From an uncultured Chloroflexota bacterium (lineage in GTDB: Bacteria; Chloroflexota; Anaerolineae; Anaerolineales; Anaerolineaceae), in assembly GCA_902795255.1 (NCBI GenBank), contig CADBKS010000017.1:1-42867 (forward strand): a stretch of DNA of 42,867 bases. Reading direction: 5' to 3'. The notes beneath the pieces are model-generated. The model was given only the letters and a program-made list of their open reading frames with translations, was not told where the DNA came from and ran no database searches. The position numbers were made by a program, and so were the translations under genes. Positions 33,217 to 40,912 of this stretch are shown here, one piece after another; the first letter of the stretch is position 1, and every line of letters starts with the position of its first letter.

Positions 33217-34602
33217 ATGAAATCCGAAAAAAATACACGGAAACCCAGCCTTCTTGACTCACTGATCGGCGAATTGATGAATACAGCCGACAGCCGGTCC
33301 CTGGTGGACCTGTGTATTTCCGGAAACCGGAAACAGATCGCGGCCGTACCCCTGCGAAACCGGCTGATCGCGCTGGGATTTATCAAAAAAATGTCTCTCG
33401 AAGAGCTGAACCGCAGGCTGCTCGAAAACAACTGCGAGATCCTTTATGCCAGGAGTTTATGGGAAGCCACGCTCATTTACGCATTCCGCAATGAAATGTC
33501 CTACACGGAATGGAAAGAAATGCTGTCCGAATGTCAGACGCTGAACACCGCGATTCGGGAGGGAAGCACAGTCCTGTCCGAAGCATCCGTTTCCATGAAT
33601 GACATCGCTGCTTATGTCAGCGACAATTCCATCCCGGATCAGGAAATCGCACGGACCCGGCATAAGACACAGATCCTTTCCGAAAAAATATCTGAAATCG
33701 GGAAAGACAAACAATCCTTTCATTTGTTTCTCCTCTCAAATGCCGCGTCATTCAGTACTGTACGGGAAAAAACGCGCTATTATTTCTGCAAATACCTGCA
33801 TTATTTTCTGACAAACAGGATGGAAGAAGCCCTGACGGTCATTAAAAACGGAAGAAACCTGAGAGATGTTTGGGATACATTATCTGTCTTCCGTATCCGG
33901 ACGGCACTGGACAGGAAAAAGCATACGCCGGAAGAAGCCCGTGAAAAAATTACCGGAAGTCCGATTTCTTTCGGTGCAGTTTATGACGCGTTCGAACAGT
34001 TTTATTTCGGCTATATCACACAGGACTGGCTGCAGGTTCTGCTGAATTATTACGGCGATATCACAAAACTCGCCCCGGTCCAGAAAAAACAGCTGACAGC
34101 CGAAGCCAGGAGGCGCAGCAAAGAACTGCGGGACTGTACGGATGACGAGGTCATCGAATGGCTCCGGGAAGAAACCAAACGGAAAGAACGGGAAGCGGAT
34201 CAACTGTATTCCGCGGACAATAAAAAGGCTGTCTATCAGCGCGGAAGAAGCGGAGAAAACTTTCTGCGCAAAGTCATCCGCGGTGAAACGGATACGGACC
34301 GTCTTACCTTTATCGCCTTTCTGCTTTTTTTCGGGATGGAAGCCCGATCCCGGATCCCCGAAGAGCACCGGATCAGCACGGAGCGGCTGAACACGATCCT
34401 GCAGGAATGCGGATTTCCCGTGCTGGATACCCGAAGAGCAAGCGACCGCTTTTTTATCGATTTTACGAACAGCGGGGATCCGCTGGACCTCCTGATCGAA
34501 GAAGCGGAAACCATGGCTTTTTCAGAGGAAAACTTTTACCTCTATAAAACCTATCTTTCTTCCGAAAGCAGTGATAAAAAATGGGATGAACTGACAAGCT
34601 GA
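33217..34602 (+). CDS. Helical protein of unknown function sharing a module with the XRE-type regulator
   Basis: 461 residues from ATG 33217 (AGGGGGAG upstream). No signal peptide and no membrane helix. Near the N-terminus, NRLIALGFIKKMSLEELNRRLLENNCEILYARS followed by IYAFRNEMSYTEWKEMLSEC lines up with the C-terminal tail of the XRE-type protein at 22998-23462. Near the C-terminus a second, more diverged copy is visible (DRLTFIAFLLFFG, STERLNTILQECGFPVLD, DRFFIDFTNSGDPLDLLIEEAE). The centre is charged and helical (KKQLTAEARRRSKELRD, EWLREETKRKEREADQ). The gene is convergent with the SecD-like kinase at 34619, stops 16 nt apart. A cytoplasmic adaptor for the kinase is an inference from context and shared module. 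Confidence 0.65.
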   Translation: MKSEKNTRKPSLLDSLIGELMNTADSRSLVDLCISGNRKQIAAVPLRNRLIALGFIKKMSLEELNRRLLENNCEILYARSLWEATLIYAFRNEMSYTEWKEMLSECQTLNTAIREGSTVLSEASVSMNDIAAYVSDNSIPDQEIARTRHKTQILSEKISEIGKDKQSFHLFLLSNAASFSTVREKTRYYFCKYLHYFLTNRMEEALTVIKNGRNLRDVWDTLSVFRIRTALDRKKHTPEEAREKITGSPISFGAVYDAFEQFYFGYITQDWLQVLLNYYGDITKLAPVQKKQLTAEARRRSKELRDCTDDEVIEWLREETKRKEREADQLYSADNKKAVYQRGRSGENFLRKVIRGETDTDRLTFIAFLLFFGMEARSRIPEEHRISTERLNTILQECGFPVLDTRRASDRFFIDFTNSGDPLDLLIEEAETMAFSEENFYLYKTYLSSESSDKKWDELTS

Positions 34603-34618
34603 AGCGGGATCCATTGAT

Positions 34619-37396
34619 CTAAGGCAGAAGCGGTTCCCACAACGGAGCACCGTGCACATAGGCGTCATACCGATCCTCCAGGGCATTCGCTTCGTCCGCA
34701 GTAAGGTCCGCAGAGTAGACCATAAAAGCCGGAAAAATGGAACTGTCATAGAGGTGCACAGATGCGGTATCGAAATCTGAATCCAAATCCATGTTAACAC
34801 ACGGCCACCCGGTTTTTTCCCCGGGGAAAAAGTATGCATCTATTGATTTGTACCGGCCGTCCGTCAGATCGGGACCGAAGGTACGGTACAGTGCTCCAAA
34901 CGGCGTCAAAGCCACTTCCGGGTCACTGATATCCACCCCATAAAACTTGAGAGTGAGTTCTCTCCGGTCCGGATCTTCATCAAAATCCACTGTCAGACCA
35001 TTTTTGTATTCGTCCCGAATCCGTTCCGCCAGTTTTTCCTGCGCGCTATTGTCCAGAATAGGCTGCGGCATCAGATCCTCACCGGCAAACCAGATGATCT
35101 TTCCCTTCTCGTCCCTTATTTCCGGCTGATCATCCGTTAAATAGTACGCATCCTTCGGATCCTGTTCCGTCACCACAGAAAGAAAGCGAACAAAATTTTT
35201 CGCGGGAACTTCCGAACCGGGTGTAAACAGCATTTCGGTGAAAACGATGCAGCCATTCTCATCCAATGACCGGAAGGCTTCTTCCAGTGGCGCAGTTGCG
35301 ATCTCGGCATTTTTGAAGTAAAGAAAAACCTTCTCTCCCTCCTGCTGACGTATGGTCTGCAAAACATTCCTGCAATCATCCATATAAGATGCTTTTATAT
35401 GGGCCGTGATCTGTAAATTTTCTTCTGCCCCTCCGGAAACCTCCAGCGAACTGAGCATGAGACCGGAATCTTTCGGCGCAAACCGATTCCCCAGTGTCAT
35501 TTTATATCGTAAATATTCACCAAGCGCCGTGAGTGCCTCCCCGGCGGTTGATTCCGCAGGAACCCTGAACACGAAGCAGTCCTTATGATAACGGTCTGTC
35601 CCGACAGCGTAAGGGATGTCCAGACTGTCCAATCTGTTTTTCATGACCGCCAGAGCATTGATCGCTCCGGCATCCAGTCCGGAGGAATCCGAATCGGCTC
35701 CGCTCCCTCTTTTATATCGGAGTGTAATGGTTCGGCCGGGGATCTCTTCAGCCCTAAACTGGTTTCTTCCCGGAAACTTCGATTTTTCAGGATCCTCCCA
35801 CCGGACATTCCATTCCACCTGCACATGGAAATTGTTTTTCAGCGGATCACGGGTCAGGAAGAGCATGGTCAGCCGGTCCGATTCATCAATACCTTCCAGT
35901 GTGAAGCCTGTACCATCGCCGTTTGTTATTCCCCAAAGAAAACCCGAAACCGAATAATCCGCATTAAAGGTCAGTTTTAGCCTTTTTCCCTGCTCTTTGA
36001 GGGCATCCCCAAACAGGGCTGCGGCTTCTTCGGTAAAGGCAGCCATGATCTTACCATCTGCACTTTCGACCCGGGCGATGTCCGCCGTCTGCGAAATAAC
36101 AAACGGACCGATATTCTCCTCCGGGATCCCGACCGACAACACATTCTCCCGGGTCAGATTGACCCGGATGAAAAGAGAAGGATCCGTCTCTTCAAAAAGC
36201 TCTGACGGGATCTCCAGCAGGATCCTCTGTCCATTCTCTTTCCAAAGATAATTATTTTTTCCGGCAAAAGCTTCGACCCGTTCCCGGACACCTGCCGCTT
36301 GCTCGGCAAACGCTTCGGATGACAAATGTTCACCGCTGAGCATGGCTTTCTGCGTATCGATCATCAAAAAACGGACCTGTATCCGGAAACAGTACAGAAC
36401 AGACAGCACACAGGCCAGCAGCACACAACCCAGAACCAGCGTCATGTTTCTTCTGCGTTTTTTCGCGGACGCTTCCGCTTTCCTTTCATCCTCTGTAAGA
36501 TCCGGATAGACCGCTTCAAGCTCCCGTTTCAGTTGGGCAGTATCCGGAATACGGTCCTCACAAAGAAGTTCAAGCCCCTTCAGCAGTATCTTTTCCGCTC
36601 TTGGAAGAATATCACTCCCAATTTCGGATGGCTTTTTCAATTCATCATAAAGAAGCCGTGAAAGGGCGTCCTCCGGTTCCGTACCCGTTATGCAGAAATA
36701 CATTGTCGCGCAGAGCGCATATACGTCCGAATAAGGCCCGAGTGTCACACCGGTCTCCCTTTGTTCGGGCGGAGAATAGACGGACTTATAAACCGGTGTT
36801 TGCGTATAATTGTTTTCCGAAAATGCCTTTACTGCGCCGAAATCCATCAAAACGAGCTTATTCCCGGGCATGAGCATCAGGTTGTCCGGACTGATATCCC
36901 GATGGATCACTCCCGCCTGATGCATCCGCGCAAGTGCATCCATGACTGGGGAAAAGATCCGGACCGTTTTCTCCGTGCTCCATTTGCCGTTTTTGCGGAT
37001 CTCTTCGGCAAGGGTCGTTCCTTCCAGATATTCCATGACCATATAGGCTTTCCCGTTTTCGGAAAATGCGTCCAGCACGGTCACGATATTCAGGTCATCC
37101 GCGAAATCCCGCATAATACGGGCCTCTTTCAGAACTTTTTCATAATCTACGGTTTTATGCTCTTTGACCGCGGTCCGCTGGCCATTATGCAAATTGACCG
37201 TCTCGTAAGTGGTTCCGAATCCTCCTTCCCCGATCACACGCAGGACCTGATATCGTCCGTCCAGGATCATCCCGGCAGGATTTCGCGGTTCCGTATTTTT
37301 ATCAGTGAAGGTTTTTTCTTCTGACGGTTCCATAGTCCGATCCAATAACTGTTCTGAGAATACTCCGGCATTTGTGAAGATTATATCATCATTCAA
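34619..37396 (-). CDS. Transmembrane Ser/Thr protein kinase with SecD-head-like outer domain
   Basis: 925 residues from ATG 37396; ATG 37333 is an alternative since neither has a clear ribosome site. Kinase domain (about 48-295): glycine loop GEGGFG (56-61), Lys78, HRDISPDN (HRD 165-167, N172), DFG (185-187), and SPPEQRE activation region. A basic stretch (KKRRRN) and one membrane helix (about 318-338) precede about 590 outer residues. Two segments there (VMKNRLDSLDIPYAVG followed by DCFVFRVP; and the analogous NVVQT-like stretch NLQITAHIKASYMDD) resemble the repeated head of SecD (P1-type 'R.d.lGv..p.v...g...i.v.lP'). All catalytic residues are intact. The ligand is unknown. It differs from the LRR kinase outside the membrane but is clearly related inside. 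Confidence 0.88.
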   Translation of the reverse strand: MNDDIIFTNAGVFSEQLLDRTMEPSEEKTFTDKNTEPRNPAGMILDGRYQVLRVIGEGGFGTTYETVNLHNGQRTAVKEHKTVDYEKVLKEARIMRDFADDLNIVTVLDAFSENGKAYMVMEYLEGTTLAEEIRKNGKWSTEKTVRIFSPVMDALARMHQAGVIHRDISPDNLMLMPGNKLVLMDFGAVKAFSENNYTQTPVYKSVYSPPEQRETGVTLGPYSDVYALCATMYFCITGTEPEDALSRLLYDELKKPSEIGSDILPRAEKILLKGLELLCEDRIPDTAQLKRELEAVYPDLTEDERKAEASAKKRRRNMTLVLGCVLLACVLSVLYCFRIQVRFLMIDTQKAMLSGEHLSSEAFAEQAAGVRERVEAFAGKNNYLWKENGQRILLEIPSELFEETDPSLFIRVNLTRENVLSVGIPEENIGPFVISQTADIARVESADGKIMAAFTEEAAALFGDALKEQGKRLKLTFNADYSVSGFLWGITNGDGTGFTLEGIDESDRLTMLFLTRDPLKNNFHVQVEWNVRWEDPEKSKFPGRNQFRAEEIPGRTITLRYKRGSGADSDSSGLDAGAINALAVMKNRLDSLDIPYAVGTDRYHKDCFVFRVPAESTAGEALTALGEYLRYKMTLGNRFAPKDSGLMLSSLEVSGGAEENLQITAHIKASYMDDCRNVLQTIRQQEGEKVFLYFKNAEIATAPLEEAFRSLDENGCIVFTEMLFTPGSEVPAKNFVRFLSVVTEQDPKDAYYLTDDQPEIRDEKGKIIWFAGEDLMPQPILDNSAQEKLAERIRDEYKNGLTVDFDEDPDRRELTLKFYGVDISDPEVALTPFGALYRTFGPDLTDGRYKSIDAYFFPGEKTGWPCVNMDLDSDFDTASVHLYDSSIFPAFMVYSADLTADEANALEDRYDAYVHGAPLWEPLLP

Positions 37397-37473
37397 AAGA
37401 TATCCGCAGCGCTCCTGCTCCGCGTGAAAGCCGCATTTTCTCTTTCCCGTTCCGGCTTATGCAGATCCGAAAA

Positions 37474-37506
37474 AAAACACCTTCCCGAAAAATCAGGAAG
37501 GTGTTT
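37474..37506 (-). terminator. Intrinsic terminator of the gene at 37527
   Basis: On the minus strand AAAACACCTTCC, loop TGATTTTTCG, GGAAGGTGTTTT followed by TTTT. Confidence 0.85.
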
Positions 37507-37526
37507 TCCGGCTGAGCCGGTCCGGT

Positions 37527-37964
37527 TCATTCTGTACAGATCAGTTTCAATACCTGACTTCCGGTCGATGAGCTTCTGAAACCGGTCAGGCCGATCCCGC
37601 TATCCGCTAAACCCGGAAAATATCTGTAAATGACTGCCATAACAAAGTCCTTTCCGAATTCGATCACTAATTTTTTCAGATCCTTCTGATGGCGTTCGAT
37701 CCATTGTTTGAAAAATTTGCCCATCCATTTTCCAAAAGATGCGGTCTTCATACGTGCGTTGGGATTCCAATATCCGAGACCTCCGACTTCATCATACAGT
37801 CCATAGAGCTCATCCGATCCCCATCCGGAAATGCCGTATTTCGCTTCAGCCAGGGCAAACTCCTCACTGTACAGGGAAATATAATCATCAGATTCCGCAC
37901 CGCAGTTCAGAACTGCCAGCAGCAGCGCTGTCAAAACAACTGTAACAATAATCATTTTTTTCAT
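37527..37964 (-). CDS. Small secreted protein of unknown function
   Basis: 145 residues from ATG 37964 (GGAGGTTTGTG upstream; the codon before is GTG). Signal peptide MKKMIIVTVVLTALLLAVLNCGAES, with a Cys but no convincing lipobox. The mature part is about 120 residues with aromatic-rich N-terminus (DDYISLYSEEFALAEAKYGISGWGSDELYGLYDE), an amphipathic basic helix (FGKWMGKFFKQWIERHQKDLKKLVIEFGKDF) and a short C-terminal tail. It has its own promoter with the shared element and its own terminator. No family recognised; a small envelope or extracellular effector are both conceivable. Confidence 0.65.
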   Translation of the reverse strand: MKKMIIVTVVLTALLLAVLNCGAESDDYISLYSEEFALAEAKYGISGWGSDELYGLYDEVGGLGYWNPNARMKTASFGKWMGKFFKQWIERHQKDLKKLVIEFGKDFVMAVIYRYFPGLADSGIGLTGFRSSSTGSQVLKLICTE

Positions 37965-37996
37965 CACAAACCTCCGTTATTTCCTTTGATGCTTTG

Positions 37997-38025
37997 ATTA
38001 TAGAAAAACGAAAATGTAATTTTGT
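37997..38025 (-). promoter_or_regulatory. Promoter with shared ACAAAATTACA-N11-CTATAAT element (copy A)
   Basis: Minus strand: ACAAAATTACA (38025-38015), 11 nt, CTATAAT (38003-37997), 33 nt upstream of the ATG at 37964. Confidence 0.8.
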
Positions 38026-38477
38026 TTTTGACGCAATCAAGCCTGCTTTCCGCTGTACGGGTCCACTGCAGGCGCTTATTTTGTTGTGTTCATGACAATT
38101 GAAAATAAAGAAGCTGATCCGTATTGGATGGGAGGTGCCCATATCTTTTATACAGCGGAGCAGGAGCTGCACTTCGTGTCACGCCCCGGCTGCCCGCATG
38201 CCCTCATAAGCGGATCTGCACCATACAGCGCAGGCAGTACCCGCATCCATTATGCTATGCTGCAGGGCAAATGTTTCGCATCCGCAGCTTTGTTGAGCCG
38301 GGGCCGCTCCGGCCGGCAGGATTCCTGCTCTATAAAGTACGGACTGCGGTACCTTTATTTGTATATCATTGGATCTTAAAAGGCTCACATGTATATAACG
38401 GTGTGATCCTGCAATATGCTCATTGCAATCGGAAATAAGCGCTTACTCTGACAGGAGTAAACCCGCGGTGCCGGATA
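38026..38477. other. Intergenic region, nothing assigned
   Basis: About 450 nt between two divergent promoters of the same class. Open frames exist on both strands but none has a ribosome site or recognisable sequence. There is no obvious hairpin-rich RNA or mobile-element end. Confidence 0.4.
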
Positions 38478-38506
38478 ACAAAATTACATTTTCAGATATC
38501 TATAAT
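38478..38506 (+). promoter_or_regulatory. Promoter with shared ACAAAATTACA-N11-CTATAAT element (copy B)
   Basis: ACAAAATTACA (38478-38488), 11 nt, CTATAAT (38500-38506), 32 nt upstream of the ATG at 38539. The match with copy A extends to TTTTC after the box. Confidence 0.8.
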
Positions 38507-38538
38507 ACGGATATCGATCAATAAAAACGGAGGCTGTC

Positions 38539-38928
38539 ATGAGCAGTAAAATTTCAAAATTATCAACAGCAAATAAATTAACGATCCTTGCCGCGCTGGC
38601 TGTCATGTTCGGAGCCTGCCTGCCGGTCATCAAGATCAGATTCTTTTTCACACCGGCCGTATTCACATTGCTGCAAAACAGCAACGGATGGTTTCTGCTG
38701 CTTCTCGCGTTCACCGGGATCGCCGCGGGGGTCACAAATTCAGCGGTGCTGAGCTTTCTTGGCGGAAGTTCGTGCATAACCGCATTCATATATTTACATG
38801 AACAGCTTTTCAGCATGGTAAGATTGTCCGGCATCAGACCCATGACGACCGAAATCGGCTTTTATCTGATCCTGGCAGGATCCGCCACAATGATCATCAC
38901 CCCTTTTTTCTGGCGGATTAAACGATGA
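38539..38928 (+). CDS. Small four-helix membrane protein of unknown function
   Basis: 129 residues from ATG 38539 (GGAGGCTGTC upstream). Four hydrophobic helices: LTILAALAVMFGACLPVI, NGWFLLLLAFTGIAAGV, AVLSFLGGSSCITAFIYL and IGFYLILAGSATMIITPFFW, with a short basic tail. It is monocistronic with a shared-element promoter and a terminator at 38971. No family recognised. Confidence 0.7.
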   Translation: MSSKISKLSTANKLTILAALAVMFGACLPVIKIRFFFTPAVFTLLQNSNGWFLLLLAFTGIAAGVTNSAVLSFLGGSSCITAFIYLHEQLFSMVRLSGIRPMTTEIGFYLILAGSATMIITPFFWRIKR

Positions 38929-38970
38929 AAGAAGCCTGAACAATAGCAGTGTATATCAGATCTTAAATGG

Positions 38971-39001
38971 AAGAAGGACGGCGCTCATCGCCGTCCTTCT
39001 T
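38971..39001 (+). terminator. Intrinsic terminator of the gene at 38539
   Basis: AAGAAGGACGGC, loop GCTCATC, GCCGTCCTTCTT. The T-run after it is weak (TATAAAA), but the stem is 12 bp. Confidence 0.7.
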
Positions 39002-39052
39002 ATAAAATTGGGAAAGGATATATATGTTTGAAGTTTGTATCTGCCTCAGCTG

Positions 39053-39679
39053 TTACGCCGCGGGATCCGCGGGACCGCTGTTTTCCGTACTTTCGTCAGC
39101 CTTTTCTTCCGGCTTCACGACCGTGTCAAAAATCGATTCTTTCGGTTCTTCCGGCTTCACCGGTTCCTCCGCGCTGGGAGTTTCCACCGGTTCCACAAAA
39201 TCTTCCTTCGCTTTTTCCTCCGTTTCAGCCGAGCCCTTCACGTTTTTCTTCCCGAGGTTCGGGCCGCTGAAGCTGAAGCGGTACCCCATCAGGAAAACGA
39301 TCCCGAGAATGAACACGACCGGCCAGAAGAAAGCGCACAGCAGCAGGACCGCGATCCAGAGCGGCAGGTTCAGGAAGACTTCTCCGGAGGATTTCTTCAC
39401 AACAAATTCGTTCAGGTTAAGGAAATCCCAGACGGTCTTGAAGATCTTCGTTCCTTCTTCCTTCACGGTACTGCGATAGCCTTCGAAGCTGCCTTTCGGT
39501 TCACGGGCGGGTTCTTCCTTCACGGCAGGTTCCGGTTCCGGCATGCCGTTCTTGGCTCTTTCGAGGATGACCGCGGCTTCTACCGGATCCCATCCGCTCT
39601 TTTCCAACGCGATTTTGGCCTCTTCATAGCTCACCCCAAAGGTGTTTACCAGTTTTTCTACGAGTTCAAAGTGTTCCAT
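39053..39679 (-). CDS. DUF4342-type protein with UBA/TS-N-like N-terminus
   Basis: 208 residues from ATG 39679 (AAGGAGAACTTATC upstream). Residues about 3-40 (LVEKLVNTFGVSYEEAKIALEKSGWDPVEAAVIL) form a three-helix UBA/TS-N-like fold. The middle segment VKEEGTKIFKTVWDFLNLNEFVVKKSSGEVFLNLPLWIAVLLL is the DUF4342 signature (amphipathic plus membrane-proximal) with two hydrophobic helices up to FLMGYRF. The C-terminal 70 residues are Glu/Pro/Lys-rich and disordered. DUF4342 proteins are widespread in Firmicutes with no agreed function. Transcribed alone, divergent from kamB. Confidence 0.75.
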   Translation of the reverse strand: MEHFELVEKLVNTFGVSYEEAKIALEKSGWDPVEAAVILERAKNGMPEPEPAVKEEPAREPKGSFEGYRSTVKEEGTKIFKTVWDFLNLNEFVVKKSSGEVFLNLPLWIAVLLLCAFFWPVVFILGIVFLMGYRFSFSGPNLGKKNVKGSAETEEKAKEDFVEPVETPSAEEPVKPEEPKESIFDTVVKPEEKADESTENSGPADPAA

Positions 39680-39855
39680 GATAAGTTCTCCTTTATTCAT
39701 CGGGAACGTATTTCCCGTTTGATGTTTATATAATAAAACATCAAGATGAGAGGGGTTTTACGGAAAGATTAGAAAACGATTATAAAAACAGGGCATTTTT
39801 ATTAATTCTTCAGCAGCATCCCGCATCCGAAGCTGCAGAGCTCAGGACCTTCGCA

Positions 39856-39864
39856 TGTTATAAT
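39856..39864 (+). promoter_or_regulatory. Extended -10 promoter for kamB-kamC
   Basis: TGTTATAAT (TG-N-TATAAT), about 47 nt upstream of the kamB start; the -35 region is weak, as is usual for extended -10 promoters. Confidence 0.55.
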
Positions 39865-39910
39865 CTTTTCTGACAGAAACGAAAAACGATATGATCCGGA
39901 GACCTGTCTG

Positions 39911-40912
39911 ATGAAACTGATCGACACCATATCCCGCGCACCGGCCGTTGCCATGCTGGGCATGTGCAAAAACGCAGGGAAAACCACCGCCTTGAACACC
40001 CTGATCCGGGACTTTCCGGAAGGCTCCGTCCTGTGCGCCACGTCCATCGGCCGTGACGGTGAAAGCCGCGACCTGGTGACGGGAACGGACAAGCCGGCGG
40101 TATGGGTCCGGGAAGGAATGCTCGCGGCAACCGCCGCAGACCTGCTGCCGCTCTGCGGCGTTTCCCGAGAGATCCTCTGTGCCACAGAGATCTACACCAG
40201 TCTCGGAGAGGTCATTGTTTTCCGTGCCCGCAGTGACGGGTCCGTCCAGCTGGCAGGCCCCGCGATCATTGACCAGCTGGGAGTTCTGCGAAAAAAGCTC
40301 ACTCCGTTCAGTCAGGATTGCATCCTGATCGACGGTGCGCTGAGCCGGAAAAGTCCCCTTTCCGCCGTTGGTGACGGTGTCTGTATCCTTTCCACAGGAG
40401 CAGCGCTGGACCCGGATATGGATACGGTGGTTTCAGAGACAGCTTTTGCAGCCGGTCTTTTATGTCTGCCTGCCTTTCCGCGGGCAGATGACGTGGATCC
40501 GCAGAACCGGAAAACCGGACAGATCCGGATCCTTCATGATGACGGAACGGACTTTTCTGCCGATAGTCCTGCGGACATCAAAGATCTTTCGGAAACAGAC
40601 AGCATCATTTTTCCCGGCGCACTGACGGAATCCCAAGCGCAGGCCCTGCTGCGCTGCAGGGCTGTAAAGGCCGGCATAACCATCGCGGCCAGGGATTCCA
40701 GCTGCCTGATGCTGAAACGCGGGACCTGGCAGGCGCTTACAGCCCGGGGTGTCCTTTTTGCCGTCCGCGACCCGGCCCATCTTGCTGCCATAACCGTAAA
40801 CCCATCCTCACCGGAAGGCCGACACTTTGATCCGGATCTTTTCCTCGAAAAGATGAGGAACGCCGTGTCCGTTCCGGTTCTGGACGTTATGCGTGGATCA
40901 GGGGAGGACTGA
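39911..40912 (+). CDS. kamB: Lysine 5,6-aminomutase reactivase subunit KamB (P-loop protein)
   Basis: 333 residues from ATG 39911 (GGAGACCTGTCTG upstream). The N-terminus has a P-loop, AMLGMCKNAGKTTALNTLI, with the lysine and threonines in place, followed by an Asp/Gly switch-like region (SIGRDGESRDLVTGTDKPAVWV) and DCILIDGALSRKSPL. No membrane helices. The pair with the MutS-like neighbour matches the KamB-KamC arrangement of lysine fermenters, where the two are thought to restore the B12-dependent aminomutase after inactivation. The product stop overlaps the kamC start by one base. The function is inferred from neighbours (kamC, kal) as much as from sequence. Confidence 0.75.
   Translation: MKLIDTISRAPAVAMLGMCKNAGKTTALNTLIRDFPEGSVLCATSIGRDGESRDLVTGTDKPAVWVREGMLAATAADLLPLCGVSREILCATEIYTSLGEVIVFRARSDGSVQLAGPAIIDQLGVLRKKLTPFSQDCILIDGALSRKSPLSAVGDGVCILSTGAALDPDMDTVVSETAFAAGLLCLPAFPRADDVDPQNRKTGQIRILHDDGTDFSADSPADIKDLSETDSIIFPGALTESQAQALLRCRAVKAGITIAARDSSCLMLKRGTWQALTARGVLFAVRDPAHLAAITVNPSSPEGRHFDPDLFLEKMRNAVSVPVLDVMRGSGED

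Noticed and set aside
38086..38379. Plus-strand open frame of 97 codons in the 38026-38477 gap
   Set aside because: No ribosome site, no hydrophobic or domain pattern, odd composition; it lies between two promoters and is probably non-coding.
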